From assembly GCF_023746535.1 (NCBI RefSeq), contig NZ_CP098747.1:2130501-2194500 (forward strand): a stretch of DNA of 64,000 nucleotides, written 5' to 3'. Below, one piece after another: positions 16,454 to 24,708 of this stretch (its first letter is position 1; the number at the start of each line of letters is the position of its first letter). Both the position numbers and the translations under genes were made by a program. The stretch comes from Sneathiella marina (GTDB lineage: Bacteria > Pseudomonadota > Alphaproteobacteria > Sneathiellales > Sneathiellaceae). The notes below the pieces were generated by a model, which was not told where the DNA came from, made no database searches, and saw only the letters and a program-made list of their open reading frames with translations.

Positions 16454-16560
16454 AAATTTGCGACATTGGTTATGACGCGGTCCATATCATTGTTTTACGT
16501 GGCGATCAGGCACCAAAGTACACTGATCTCATGCTGAGCTCGCTGAAAATCGGGTTTTAG
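16450..16560 (+). CDS. Possible 36-residue coupled ORF, unrecognised
   Basis: An ATG overlaps the GNAT stop (ATGA) and opens 36 codons (MKICDIGYDAVHIIVLRG to SSLKIGF) ending at TAG 16560, just before a stem-loop. Overlap, position and the following hairpin are suggestive of a coupled mini-gene, but the length is within chance and nothing is recognised. It may equally be 3' untranslated RNA. Confidence 0.25.
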   Translation: MKICDIGYDAVHIIVLRGDQAPKYTDLMLSSLKIGF

Positions 16561-16983
16561 ATTTCTCATTAGGATCCAGTCGCTTGAATTTAAGTGACTG
16601 GAAATTTCGCTGACAATATGTCCAACGATACCAAATCCGCTGCTCAAATGAATTGGGGAGAGCACTTATCAAGCGGCAACAATGAATGGCTTCAATTGCC
16701 CCGATAGATATTTCATACTCTACATGGAGTTTAAAGGCCCAACAGGGAAGTTTCTAACCATGTTATATCATCAAGCGATCGGGAAATGCTTATAGGGGCC
16801 ATCGAAAAGCCCATAAAACGACATATCGTTATTTTCCATAATATATATTATGCGTAAAATATCATCGACTGATAAACTCATTTATGACGTGCGATACTTG
16901 TTAGCTTGTGCCCTTTCGGGCTTTTAAAATGTCATTCGACTATGGAATAATTTTATAATCATCTCTTAAAATTAAAGCGCCAG
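16561..16983. other. 423-bp AT-rich region without recognisable gene
   Basis: No credible ORF on either strand. It contains the stem-loop at 16576-16601, a perfect 16-bp AT palindrome CATAATATATATTATG at 16837-16852, and a compact GCCC-tttc-GGGC hairpin followed by TTTT (16910-16925) that could end a short rightward RNA. A small RNA between the palindrome and that hairpin is possible but not demonstrable from sequence. Confidence 0.4.
16576..16601 (+). terminator. 10-bp stem-loop at end of tmk-GNAT operon
   Basis: Arms CCAGTCGCTT (16576-16585) and AAGTGACTGG (16592-16601) pair over 10 bp with one G-U wobble in the plus-strand RNA and a 6-base loop. The 3' flank is AAATTTCG, not a true U tract, so termination may be inefficient or Rho-assisted. 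Confidence 0.45.
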
Positions 16984-17481
16984 TTAGCCCTGCTCGAATG
17001 CGGAATGATATTTGACCGCTCCCTTCGGTGCTGGCGTTATGAAAACAAGTCGCTGAAAATATTCTGCGGGAGCATCTGTATATTTTAGCTCCGGATCACA
17101 TTCAAAGCCAAAGCGACTATAGTAATTTGGATCCCCCAACAAAACACAGCCTTTTGCTCCCAAATCTTTCAATTTTTGTAACCCCTCGCGTATCAGCGCT
17201 GATCCTATGCCCTGCTTTTGACGATCCGGCCATACTGATACCGGGCCTAGCCCATACCAACCATCTTCCAAATTATTTATGGTGACTGGTGAAAAGGCTA
17301 TATGGCCGACTATATTATCACCGTCTACACCTACCAGCGAAATAGTTAAGGCGTCATGATAGCGCAAAGCATCAACAATTGCGGCCTCGGTTTGGTTACT
17401 AAATGGCATGTCTTTAAAGGCGGCATTCGTAAGTTGCCGGATGGTCTCGATATCTTCTTTTCGTTCGGTGCGAAGCTCCAT
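16984..17481 (-). CDS. YhbS-like GNAT acetyltransferase
   Basis: 165 residues from the ATG at 17481 (AGGGG upstream); the frame extends to 17541 but that N-terminus does not look protein-like. COG3153-type features: ELRTERKEDIETIRQLTNAAF, GHIAFSPV, GLGPVSVWPDRQKQGIGSALI (CoA motif) and LLGDPNYYSRFGF. Related proteins act on proteins or small molecules; the substrate is unknown. Stands alone between the AT-rich gap and recX. Confidence 0.85.
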   Translation of the reverse strand: MELRTERKEDIETIRQLTNAAFKDMPFSNQTEAAIVDALRYHDALTISLVGVDGDNIVGHIAFSPVTINNLEDGWYGLGPVSVWPDRQKQGIGSALIREGLQKLKDLGAKGCVLLGDPNYYSRFGFECDPELKYTDAPAEYFQRLVFITPAPKGAVKYHSAFEQG

Positions 17482-17584
17482 CTTTTTGCCCCTGATATTA
17501 ACAGGCCCTTTAATGCGGCCTGTTATTTTTAATCCTTTCACAAGTTACTGTCTAACGGTGACCCGTCGCATTTCATCCTGTCCC

Positions 17585-18187
17585 TTACCCCTCACCTAAC
17601 CCCGGAATCCCGAAAATCAGGTCTTCGATACCTTCAACGGTATCCATCGCTAAAATACGATTTGCAATCCGGTAGGAAAAGCCATTCCGCGCCAGGGATC
17701 CCATTTCCTTTTCCCATCTTGCCTTCCGAGTTTCCTCGGGTTTGTACGGGCCAAATTTTCGTTTCCGTACATAGAGTGCTGCGGCAGCCATGTCTATTTT
17801 CTCTTGGTCCTCTCCCAATCCGGAAAGGGCAGATTCCTGAATATCCTCTGAAAGTTCAAGCTCCATCAGCTTACGGCGAATTTGGTTCAAGGATTTTCCC
17901 TGTTTCGCCATCAGTCGCGCTTTGCTGGCAGCGTATTCACTGTCATTCATAAAGCCGGACGCCACTAATTTGGAGATTTCAGTATCTATGGTCGCGCGAA
18001 GCTCGGCCTCATCCAGCTCAAACAAAGCCAGTGCAGGCTCAGCTTTTTTATACAGATGGGTGCGCATTTTATGGGTCGTTGTTGCGAACCGATCCAGATA
18101 TCTCAAGGCTTGTTCTCGTATCCATCTTGGCGTCGGCTCCTTTGGCTTTCGCTTTTTTCTGATCTGTTGTTGCTCGCTGTCTTCCAT
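17585..18187 (-). CDS. recX: Regulatory protein RecX
   Basis: 200 residues, helix-rich with three RecX-type tandem motifs: RYLDRFATTTHKMRTHLYKKA, ASGFMNDSEYAASKARLMAKQGKSLNQIRRKLM and a C-terminal LARNGFSYRIANRIL. RecX binds RecA filaments and dampens recombinase activity. recA is not adjacent in this window. The N-terminal basic tract (RKKRKPKEP) is usual. Divergent from mazG. Confidence 0.85.
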   Translation of the reverse strand: MEDSEQQQIRKKRKPKEPTPRWIREQALRYLDRFATTTHKMRTHLYKKAEPALALFELDEAELRATIDTEISKLVASGFMNDSEYAASKARLMAKQGKSLNQIRRKLMELELSEDIQESALSGLGEDQEKIDMAAAALYVRKRKFGPYKPEETRKARWEKEMGSLARNGFSYRIANRILAMDTVEGIEDLIFGIPGLGEG

Positions 18188-18290
18188 GGGATCACTTTGT
18201 TTTTAAACCATTCCCAATGTTACGACTGGCATATGGCAAAAGAAATACATTAAACTACAATTCGTAAATTTTGCCCATGAGGTCCCTGCC

Positions 18291-19103
18291 TTGGAAAATC
18301 TTGATACAAGTTCGCCGATCAACCGTCTCCTCGATATCATGTCCCGGCTTCGTAATCCGCAAGGCGGTTGCCCGTGGGATCTGGAGCAGGATTTTTCAAC
18401 CATTGCCCCCCATACCATCGAAGAAGCCTATGAAGTCGCAGATGCAATTTCAGAAGGTGATATGGACGATCTGAAAGACGAGCTTGGTGACTTAATGTTT
18501 CAGGTGGTCTTTTATGCGCAAATGGCCAAGGAACAAGGAGATTTCGATTTTAACGGGGTTATTGACGCAATTTCCGACAAAATGATCCGCCGGCACCCGC
18601 ATGTGTTCGGAACAACGGATATCGGCTCCGCGGAAGCGCAAACCCTGGCCTGGGAGGAAACCAAAGCGCAGGAACGTGCGTTAAAAGCAAAAAAACGCGC
18701 CAAGCCGCCTTCTGCACTGGATGGCGTTGCAAACGGCCTTCCTGCCCTTACACGCGCTGTTAAGCTTCAAAAACGGGCGGCTCGAGTTGGCTTTGACTGG
18801 CCGGACATAAATCCGGTTTTCGATAAAATCGACGAAGAAATGGCGGAATTGAAAGATGAAATCAACAAAGGCGGGTCAAAACAAAGAATTGCGGAAGAAT
18901 ATGGAGATTTATTGTTTGTTCTTGCTAACTTAGGCCGTCATCTTGATCTGGAACCTGAAACAATATTGCGACAAGCAAATCAAAAATTTACAGGCCGGTT
19001 TCAGGCGGTCGAATCCCTCCTGGCCGACAGGGGGAAAGAACCATCTGACAGCACGCTGGAAGAAATGGATGATCTTTGGAACAGAGTGAAAAATGCCAAA
19101 TAA
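18291..19103 (+). CDS. mazG: Nucleoside triphosphate pyrophosphohydrolase MazG
   Basis: 270 residues. TTG start at 18291, supported by GAGG eight bases upstream; the nearest ATG is out of frame. Two MazG helical repeats are present. The first has PWDLEQDF, EEAYEVADAI and the ELGDLMFQVVFYAQMA metal-binding EExxD-type helices; the second has VFDKIDEEMAELKDEI and EEYGDLLFVLANLGRHL. It hydrolyses (d)NTPs to NMPs and pyrophosphate as house-cleaning. Its end nearly meets the convergent hflX. Confidence 0.93.
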   Translation: MENLDTSSPINRLLDIMSRLRNPQGGCPWDLEQDFSTIAPHTIEEAYEVADAISEGDMDDLKDELGDLMFQVVFYAQMAKEQGDFDFNGVIDAISDKMIRRHPHVFGTTDIGSAEAQTLAWEETKAQERALKAKKRAKPPSALDGVANGLPALTRAVKLQKRAARVGFDWPDINPVFDKIDEEMAELKDEINKGGSKQRIAEEYGDLLFVLANLGRHLDLEPETILRQANQKFTGRFQAVESLLADRGKEPSDSTLEEMDDLWNRVKNAK

Positions 19104-19112
19104 AACAACTGG

Positions 19113-20426
19113 TTAAACCGTTATATTTATCATTTTTTCAAGTCTCCCAACATTCTCAGAAGAAAGTTTCACGTCAATATGCACTATTTCCTCCCGGTCC
19201 TCGCGGTCCAATACCGTCCCGTTCCGGTAAATCCAGGACAATGTCGCGCCATCTGAAGCTGGTAAATCGAGAGACAATACCTTCTGACGTGCCGTCAATT
19301 TGGTTTCGATTATAGACAGAAGGGATTCCGTCCCCTCACCTGTCACCGCCGAAATTGCCGCCAGACTGCCGTCACGCCCGACACCGTTGAGGGTTATCTC
19401 GGTATTTTCCGGTTCCAGCAGGTCAATCTTGTTAAGCACTTCCAGATAACCATGCTCATCATCTATATCAACACCAAGGCGCTTCAGCACATCGAAGACG
19501 TCTTTCTTCTGTGCTTCTGTATCTTCATGGGTGATATCTCGAACATGGACAATCAAATCTGCTTCAAGCACCTCTTCCAAGGTTGCCCGGAATGCAGCGA
19601 CCAGTTCCGTCGGCAGATCTGAAATAAACCCAACCGTATCAGAAAGAATAACGGTTTGTCCGCCGGGCAGGTCAATTTTACGCATTGTCGGGTCAAGCGT
19701 TGCAAAGAGAAGATCTTCAGCAAACACTTTTGATGCCGTCAACCGATTGAATAAGGTTGATTTACCGGCATTCGTATAACCGACAAGGGCAACAATCGGA
19801 TAGGGGATTTTTTTGCGCTTTGCACGATGGAGTTCACGAGTTCTTACCACCGATTCAAGCTGGCGTTTAATTTTGACGATCCGGTCATCAATAAGCCGTC
19901 GGTCAATTTCAAGTTGGGATTCACCCGGTCCGCCAATAAAGCTTAAAGACCCTCTCTGTCGCTCCAAATGGGTCCAGGACCGGACAAGACGGGTTCGCTG
20001 ATAACTGAGATGGGCCAGTTCAACTTGCAGTGTTCCCTCTTTGGTTTGTGCCCGTTCACCGAATATTTCAAGAATCAAACCGGTTCGATCGACGATCTTC
20101 ACTTGCCATCGCCGTTCCAGATTGCGCTGCTGGACCGGGGTTACGGCGCCATCAATTATGACAACATCAATATGAAGGTTTTTTATAAAGTGGCCGAGTT
20201 CATCAATTTTTCCCTCCCCAAACAACGTCCCCGGTTTGGGTTTATTGAGGGGAACAACTTCAGAATGAACGACGTCCAAGGAAATAGCAGCCGTCAAAGA
20301 CACAGCCTCTGACAGGCATCCTTCCGGATTGCGAAGCTTACCTTTTTCGTTTCTCTTTACGAAAGGATGGAGGACTAATGCTGATTCTCCAGAGCGTAAG
20401 CCGTCACGCTCTGCATTGGGATCAAT
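19113..20426 (-). CDS. hflX: Ribosome-associated GTPase HflX with non-canonical start
   Basis: The recognised region has the HflX N-terminal domain (GTLFGEGKIDEL, VVIIDGAVTPVQQRNLERRW, DRTGLILEIFGERA) and the G domain with GYTNAGKST, LFATLDPTMR, DTVGFISDLP and NKID. It rescues stalled 70S ribosomes by subunit splitting. The first ATG/GTG/TTG in frame is GTG 20303, but conserved sequence continues upstream: about 41 codons including SGESALVLHPF and RNPEGCLSEA. The frame stays open to 20453 with no standard start. I propose ATT at 20426 (or ATT 20438). The neighbour hfq is upstream and possibly coupled. Confidence 0.85.
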   Translation of the reverse strand: MDPNAERDGLRSGESALVLHPFVKRNEKGKLRNPEGCLSEAVSLTAAISLDVVHSEVVPLNKPKPGTLFGEGKIDELGHFIKNLHIDVVIIDGAVTPVQQRNLERRWQVKIVDRTGLILEIFGERAQTKEGTLQVELAHLSYQRTRLVRSWTHLERQRGSLSFIGGPGESQLEIDRRLIDDRIVKIKRQLESVVRTRELHRAKRKKIPYPIVALVGYTNAGKSTLFNRLTASKVFAEDLLFATLDPTMRKIDLPGGQTVILSDTVGFISDLPTELVAAFRATLEEVLEADLIVHVRDITHEDTEAQKKDVFDVLKRLGVDIDDEHGYLEVLNKIDLLEPENTEITLNGVGRDGSLAAISAVTGEGTESLLSIIETKLTARQKVLSLDLPASDGATLSWIYRNGTVLDREDREEIVHIDVKLSSENVGRLEKMINITV

Positions 20427-20461
20427 TTCTGCTATAATAAATATCCAATAAAATTAGAAAT

Positions 20462-20707
20462 TTATACCTCGCCTGCTGCCGGGTCAAACAGCTTGATTGG
20501 GCCTGAAGGCATTACGGTGGAAATAGCATGTTTATAGACCAGCTGTTCGTGGTCATCACGACGCAACAATACGCTGAAATTATCAAACCAGCTAATCACG
20601 CCTTGAAGTTTCACACCATTAACTAGAAATACAGTCACAGGGACTTTGTCTTTCCGTACTTTGTTCAGGAATACATCCTGCACGTTCTGTGATTTTTCTG
20701 CGGCCAT
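20462..20707 (-). CDS. hfq: RNA chaperone Hfq
   Basis: 81 residues from ATG 20707; a TTG at 20716 is closer to the AAGGA RBS and cannot be excluded. Sm1 motif [25 protein letters not shown] and Sm2 motif [10 protein letters not shown] are intact, with the Q (NVQDVFL) and KH residues of the proximal RNA-binding face. The short C-terminal tail is typical of the class. It pairs small RNAs with mRNAs. Followed by hflX, as in most proteobacteria. Confidence 0.96.
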   Translation of the reverse strand: MAAEKSQNVQDVFLNKVRKDKVPVTVFLVNGVKLQGVISWFDNFSVLLRRDDHEQLVYKHAISTVMPSGPIKLFDPAAGEV

Positions 20708-20764
20708 TTGGTTCAATCATCCTTCAGTCATCGAGTTATCTTGCTAACTTTTTAGTCCGCGTGG

Positions 20765-20791
20765 TTTATACAAAACCAAAATCTAATGCAA
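20765..20791 (-). promoter_or_regulatory. Possible hfq promoter
   Basis: On the minus strand TTGCAT (20791-20786) and TATAAA (20770-20765) are separated by 15 bp, about 60 bp before the hfq start, in an AT-rich gap. The spacer is short, so this is tentative. Confidence 0.3.
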
Positions 20792-20879
20792 TAGGCAAAA
20801 AAGTTTCCCTGACATAAGGATTTATTGAACTAAACACAAGCATAATAACGAAAAAATGGCCAGAAATATAGCTTTTGGC

Positions 20880-20901
20880 AAAAAAACAACAAAATGTTGT
20901 G
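20880..20901 (-). terminator. Rho-independent terminator after dat
   Basis: On the minus strand an ACAAC/GTTGT hairpin (20886-20900) is followed at once by a run of seven T, 17 bp beyond the dat stop. It would end the ntr-trk-dat transcription unit before hfq. Confidence 0.6.
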
Positions 20902-20917
20902 AAATCATGCCTAAACT

Positions 20918-21775
20918 CTAGGAAGCATCTTCCATAAAATCACGATAAATCTGTCGTAAAGTCACAGAAATACTACCCGGATTACCATTTCCAATTACAT
21001 GTTCATCGACCTTAACCACCGGTAAAACATAGGATGTGCTGCTGGTCAGGAAAACTTCACGGGCGTTATGAAGCTCCTCGACCGTGAAACTTCGCAATTC
21101 GAACTCCACTCCCTTCTTCTCGAGTTCCCGAAGTAAGGAAGCGCGCGTGATTCCCGCCAGAATTTCATTACTGGTCGGCCGGGTAATAACTTTTCCATCT
21201 TGATTGACAATCCAAGCGTTGGTTGAACTGCCTTCAGTTACCATGCCGTTCTTATCGACCTGAAAGGCCTCATAGGCGTTCTTGTCCTTTGCGGCTTGTT
21301 TTGCCAAAACATTGGGAAGCAGGGATACCGATTTAATATCGCAACGATCCCAGCGAATATCCGGAACAGTGACGACATTCACCCCCGCTTGTGCTGTCCT
21401 CTCCGATTTATCCATGGAAAGCCGTTTGGCTGTCATGACCAACGCAGGTGTCGTATTTTTTGGAAAAGGATGATCCCGCGGCGCAACACCTCGGGTGATT
21501 TGTAAATAGATAATGCCATTTACTACACCGTTCCGGCGAACGACCTCGCGCATAATCATTTTGAGCGGTCCGGCTTTCATGGGCGCATCAATCTGAAGTT
21601 CGCCCAGACTCCGCCATAACCTTTCCATATGACCTTCTTCGTCAATCATTTTACCGTTTACGATTGTTACGACCTCATAGACACCGTCCGCGAACTGATA
21701 TCCCCGGTCTTCAATATGGATACTTGCATGGCGGTGAGGCAGATACTGACCATTTACATAAGCAATTCGAGACAT
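20918..21775 (-). CDS. dat: D-amino-acid aminotransferase (class IV PLP enzyme)
   Basis: 285 residues from ATG 21775 (AGGAA RBS); the frame continues 9 codons upstream into trkH. Fold-type IV features: YVNGQYLPHRHASIHIEDRGYQFADGVYEV, Lys in the SVSLLPNVLAKQAAKD stretch, and the cofactor-phosphate motif TEGSSTNAW. It interconverts D-amino acids and 2-oxo acids, such as D-Ala/D-Glu for peptidoglycan. Branched-chain aminotransferase-like substrates are the alternative. Sits between trkH and hfq. Confidence 0.87.
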   Translation of the reverse strand: MSRIAYVNGQYLPHRHASIHIEDRGYQFADGVYEVVTIVNGKMIDEEGHMERLWRSLGELQIDAPMKAGPLKMIMREVVRRNGVVNGIIYLQITRGVAPRDHPFPKNTTPALVMTAKRLSMDKSERTAQAGVNVVTVPDIRWDRCDIKSVSLLPNVLAKQAAKDKNAYEAFQVDKNGMVTEGSSTNAWIVNQDGKVITRPTSNEILAGITRASLLRELEKKGVEFELRSFTVEELHNAREVFLTSSTSYVLPVVKVDEHVIGNGNPGSISVTLRQIYRDFMEDAS

Positions 21776-21789
21776 TTGGTTTCCTGTTT

Positions 21790-23277
21790 TTAGCGTCGCC
21801 ATAAAGCCGGATTAAAAAGCGAAAGTACGGCAAAAAATTCAAGCCGTCCGACCAACATGGTTATACACAATATCCATTTGGAAGCATTTGGTAACTGATT
21901 ATAACTAATAAAATTTTCTGTACCAATTTGTACATCTGTAATCAAGGGCTGAGCTGCCGAACCTGCATTTGCGAGATTGGTGACGGCCAAGGACAGCGAT
22001 GATTGAAAATCGAGCCCGTTGAACGCCAATAGTAAAGTTACCAGCACCAAGGCAAAGCAATAGATAACGAAAAATGTCCAGGCCGACATGATTTGCTCGC
22101 GGGAGAGCCGCCGTCCCCCGTAAAGCAAGGAAAAAACGCCGCTGGGGAAGCTGAGTCGCTTAATCTCCGCCCCTGAAAGCTTAAACAAAACGAACACCCG
22201 CATCAGCTTGATGCCGCCAGCCGTCGATCCGGTTGACCCGCCAATGGTGATTAAAAACAAAATCAGAAAAAGTGCCCCGATTGGCCAGTAATATTGCCCG
22301 GTGCTGGACACCAGGGGCAAATTATATCCCGTTGTGGTAATAGCTGAAACTGAATTGAAAATAGCGTATCGGATGGTATCAAATACTCCCATGTCCGTTT
22401 CAGCCATCATCAACCAGAACACGGCAAAACTCCCCAATGCAATGGCCAGGAAAAGATACCGATATTCAGGATCCTTGAAATAGGCCTTTCTATCGCCGTT
22501 GAAGAAGGACCAGTGGAGTGAGAAATTGAGGGCGCCGATCACCATGAAAACCATCAGGACGATTTCGATGGACCGGCTGCTGAATATCTCACCGGTATCG
22601 TCTGACGTCGTAAATCCGCCTGTAGAAATTGTGCTGAAAGCATAGCAAATTGCATCGAAAGCCGGCATCCCTACCGCCCAAAGTGCAACAATGCAAACGG
22701 CCGTCAGAAGGGCATAAATCTTCAATATGGACAGAACTGCGAACCTGATCCGCCGCGACAATCGGCGACGCGTACTTTTCGCGATCGCCCGTGTGAGCGG
22801 GTTATTTCCAGGAATATTGAAGGCCGACGCAAGGAGCGAGACAAACACGATTAAAGTAAATCCACCAACCCATTGGATGAGGCTACGCCATAGCAATACA
22901 CTGGGTGCCTGCTCATCCAGGTTTTCGATAATCGACGCGCCATTGGTTGTAAATCCGGATAAAGCTTCAAAATAAGCATTGGTTGCAGACGGGATGGCGT
23001 CACTCAGGTAAAGCGGTAATGCCGCAAATAACGGCACAATTACCCATATCAACGTCGCCGAAAGAAAGGTTTCTCGCCGACCAAGACTGGCGGTTTCCGT
23101 TCGCGTAGCAAACACCAACCCTCCGCCCAGAAAAACCGTGATGATTGCAGACATGAAAAAACTTGTCGCCACAAAAATCTGCGACACCAGCAACGCAAAC
23201 AGAAGTGGCAGCACCATTAATCCCGACAGGAAAACCAGTGACCAACCCAGGATCATGAAGGCGGGAGCGAGCAGCAT
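21790..23277 (-). CDS. trkH: Trk potassium uptake membrane subunit TrkH
   Basis: 495 residues with about ten hydrophobic spans. The four pore-loop glycine motifs of TrkH are visible: ALSGFTTNGAS, FSTISTGGFTT, ITTTGYN and NLANAGSAA; TIGGSTGSTAGGIK lies in the intramembrane region. It moves K+ with H+/Na+ under control of TrkA, whose gene ends 5 bp upstream. Downstream of the NtrYX genes, an order common in alphaproteobacteria. Confidence 0.95.
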   Translation of the reverse strand: MLLAPAFMILGWSLVFLSGLMVLPLLFALLVSQIFVATSFFMSAIITVFLGGGLVFATRTETASLGRRETFLSATLIWVIVPLFAALPLYLSDAIPSATNAYFEALSGFTTNGASIIENLDEQAPSVLLWRSLIQWVGGFTLIVFVSLLASAFNIPGNNPLTRAIAKSTRRRLSRRIRFAVLSILKIYALLTAVCIVALWAVGMPAFDAICYAFSTISTGGFTTSDDTGEIFSSRSIEIVLMVFMVIGALNFSLHWSFFNGDRKAYFKDPEYRYLFLAIALGSFAVFWLMMAETDMGVFDTIRYAIFNSVSAITTTGYNLPLVSSTGQYYWPIGALFLILFLITIGGSTGSTAGGIKLMRVFVLFKLSGAEIKRLSFPSGVFSLLYGGRRLSREQIMSAWTFFVIYCFALVLVTLLLAFNGLDFQSSLSLAVTNLANAGSAAQPLITDVQIGTENFISYNQLPNASKWILCITMLVGRLEFFAVLSLFNPALWRR

Positions 23278-23282
23278 AAGGC

Positions 23283-24659
23283 TTAGAAAAACTCCAAACT
23301 GACAGTAAACATTTCTTCGACTTTACGTACAGCATTGCGTAATCCCAACATAACCACCCGGTCATTGGTTTTAATGATCGTATCTCCTCTTGGAATTTCG
23401 ACTTTGTCGCCTCGAATGATCGCACCAACAATTGTCCCTGCCGGGAGATTTATCTCTCTCAATGGCTTGCCGACAAGCTGTGAGGTCTCGAGGGCCTCGC
23501 CCTCGACAACTTCTGCCGCCCCATCCCGAAACGAATGCAGTCCCCGAATACGGCCACGACGAATATGCTGGAGAATTTCAGATACCGTGGTGGCACGGGG
23601 GTCGACGACAACATCTATCCCCAGCGTTGTCACAAGGTTACCGAAAACCGGGTTATTGATCAGCGTAATGGCTGTTTCACATCCCTGCCCCTTTGCCAGC
23701 AAAGATGACAGGATGTTGACCTCGTCATCATTTGTCAGGGCAACAATTGTTTCTGCTCGGGCAACATTGGCCTCTTGCAGCAAATCCGGATCAAGCGCAT
23801 CACCATGCAGCACAACCGTATTCTCCAGATGCTCCAGAATATCCTCGGCACGCTTTCGATTATGCTCAATAATCTTCAACGAAACATTCCGCATGTTCTT
23901 TTCTATGAACTGAGCCAAATGAAGGCCAATATTCCCGCCGCCGACAACGACGATACTTCTGGCTTCCTGCTCCTCATGTCCAAATAGGGGCATTGCGCGG
24001 GAGACATGTTTGCTATCTGCCGCAAAATAAACTTCATCCCCGGGGTACATCTGGTCAACGCTTGAGGGAACAATCATGTTGCCTTCACGGTAAATTGCGA
24101 CAACGACGACATTCAAATCCGGGAATAATTCAGTCAATTGCCGCAAGGGTGTATTGACGATTGGGCATCGTTCATCCAGACGGACCCCAATTACCTGAAC
24201 CCGGCCTTCGGCGAATGAAACAGTATCGATGGCCCCGGGCACTTTCAGGCGCCGTTCAATCGCTTGCGCAACCTCGATTTCCGGAGATGTGATTACGTCA
24301 ATGGGGAGGTTGTCTCTGCTGAACAGGTGAGACCAGATAGGCTCCAGATATTGTTGGGAGCGAATACGGGCGACTTTTTTCGGGATATCAAACAGCGAAT
24401 GGGCGATCTGACAGGCCACCATATTGACCTCATCACTATACGTGACCGCAATCAGCATATCCGCATCACGGGCGCCGGCCCGCTCAAGGACATTTGGATG
24501 GGAGGCATGCCCTACCATGGCCCGAACATCAAGCTCGTCACCGATTTTACGGACCAGTTCCGCCGACTGATCCACCAACGTGACATCATTTCTTTCCCGG
24601 GCGAGCTGACGCGCAATATTCGATCCAACCTGCCCTGCACCACAAACAATTACCTTCAT
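23283..24659 (-). CDS. trkA: Trk system potassium-binding regulator TrkA
   Basis: 458 residues with two tandem RCK modules. Each starts with a Rossmann NAD motif (VIVCGAGQVGSNIARQLA at 2-19; SIVVVGGGNIGLHLAQFI near 231) followed by a TrkA_C domain. It gates TrkH in response to NAD(H)/ATP. Operon with trkH. Confidence 0.96.
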   Translation of the reverse strand: MKVIVCGAGQVGSNIARQLARERNDVTLVDQSAELVRKIGDELDVRAMVGHASHPNVLERAGARDADMLIAVTYSDEVNMVACQIAHSLFDIPKKVARIRSQQYLEPIWSHLFSRDNLPIDVITSPEIEVAQAIERRLKVPGAIDTVSFAEGRVQVIGVRLDERCPIVNTPLRQLTELFPDLNVVVVAIYREGNMIVPSSVDQMYPGDEVYFAADSKHVSRAMPLFGHEEQEARSIVVVGGGNIGLHLAQFIEKNMRNVSLKIIEHNRKRAEDILEHLENTVVLHGDALDPDLLQEANVARAETIVALTNDDEVNILSSLLAKGQGCETAITLINNPVFGNLVTTLGIDVVVDPRATTVSEILQHIRRGRIRGLHSFRDGAAEVVEGEALETSQLVGKPLREINLPAGTIVGAIIRGDKVEIPRGDTIIKTNDRVVMLGLRNAVRKVEEMFTVSLEFF

Positions 24660-24708
24660 TGCGGTAAATACTCCCCATAAGTCATCGTCGCTACCCTACA
24701 TGCAGGCC

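Noticed and set aside
22301-22975. Short plus-strand ORFs antisense to trkH
   Set aside because: trkH is complete with all four pore-loop motifs; the antisense frames are short and lack RBS.
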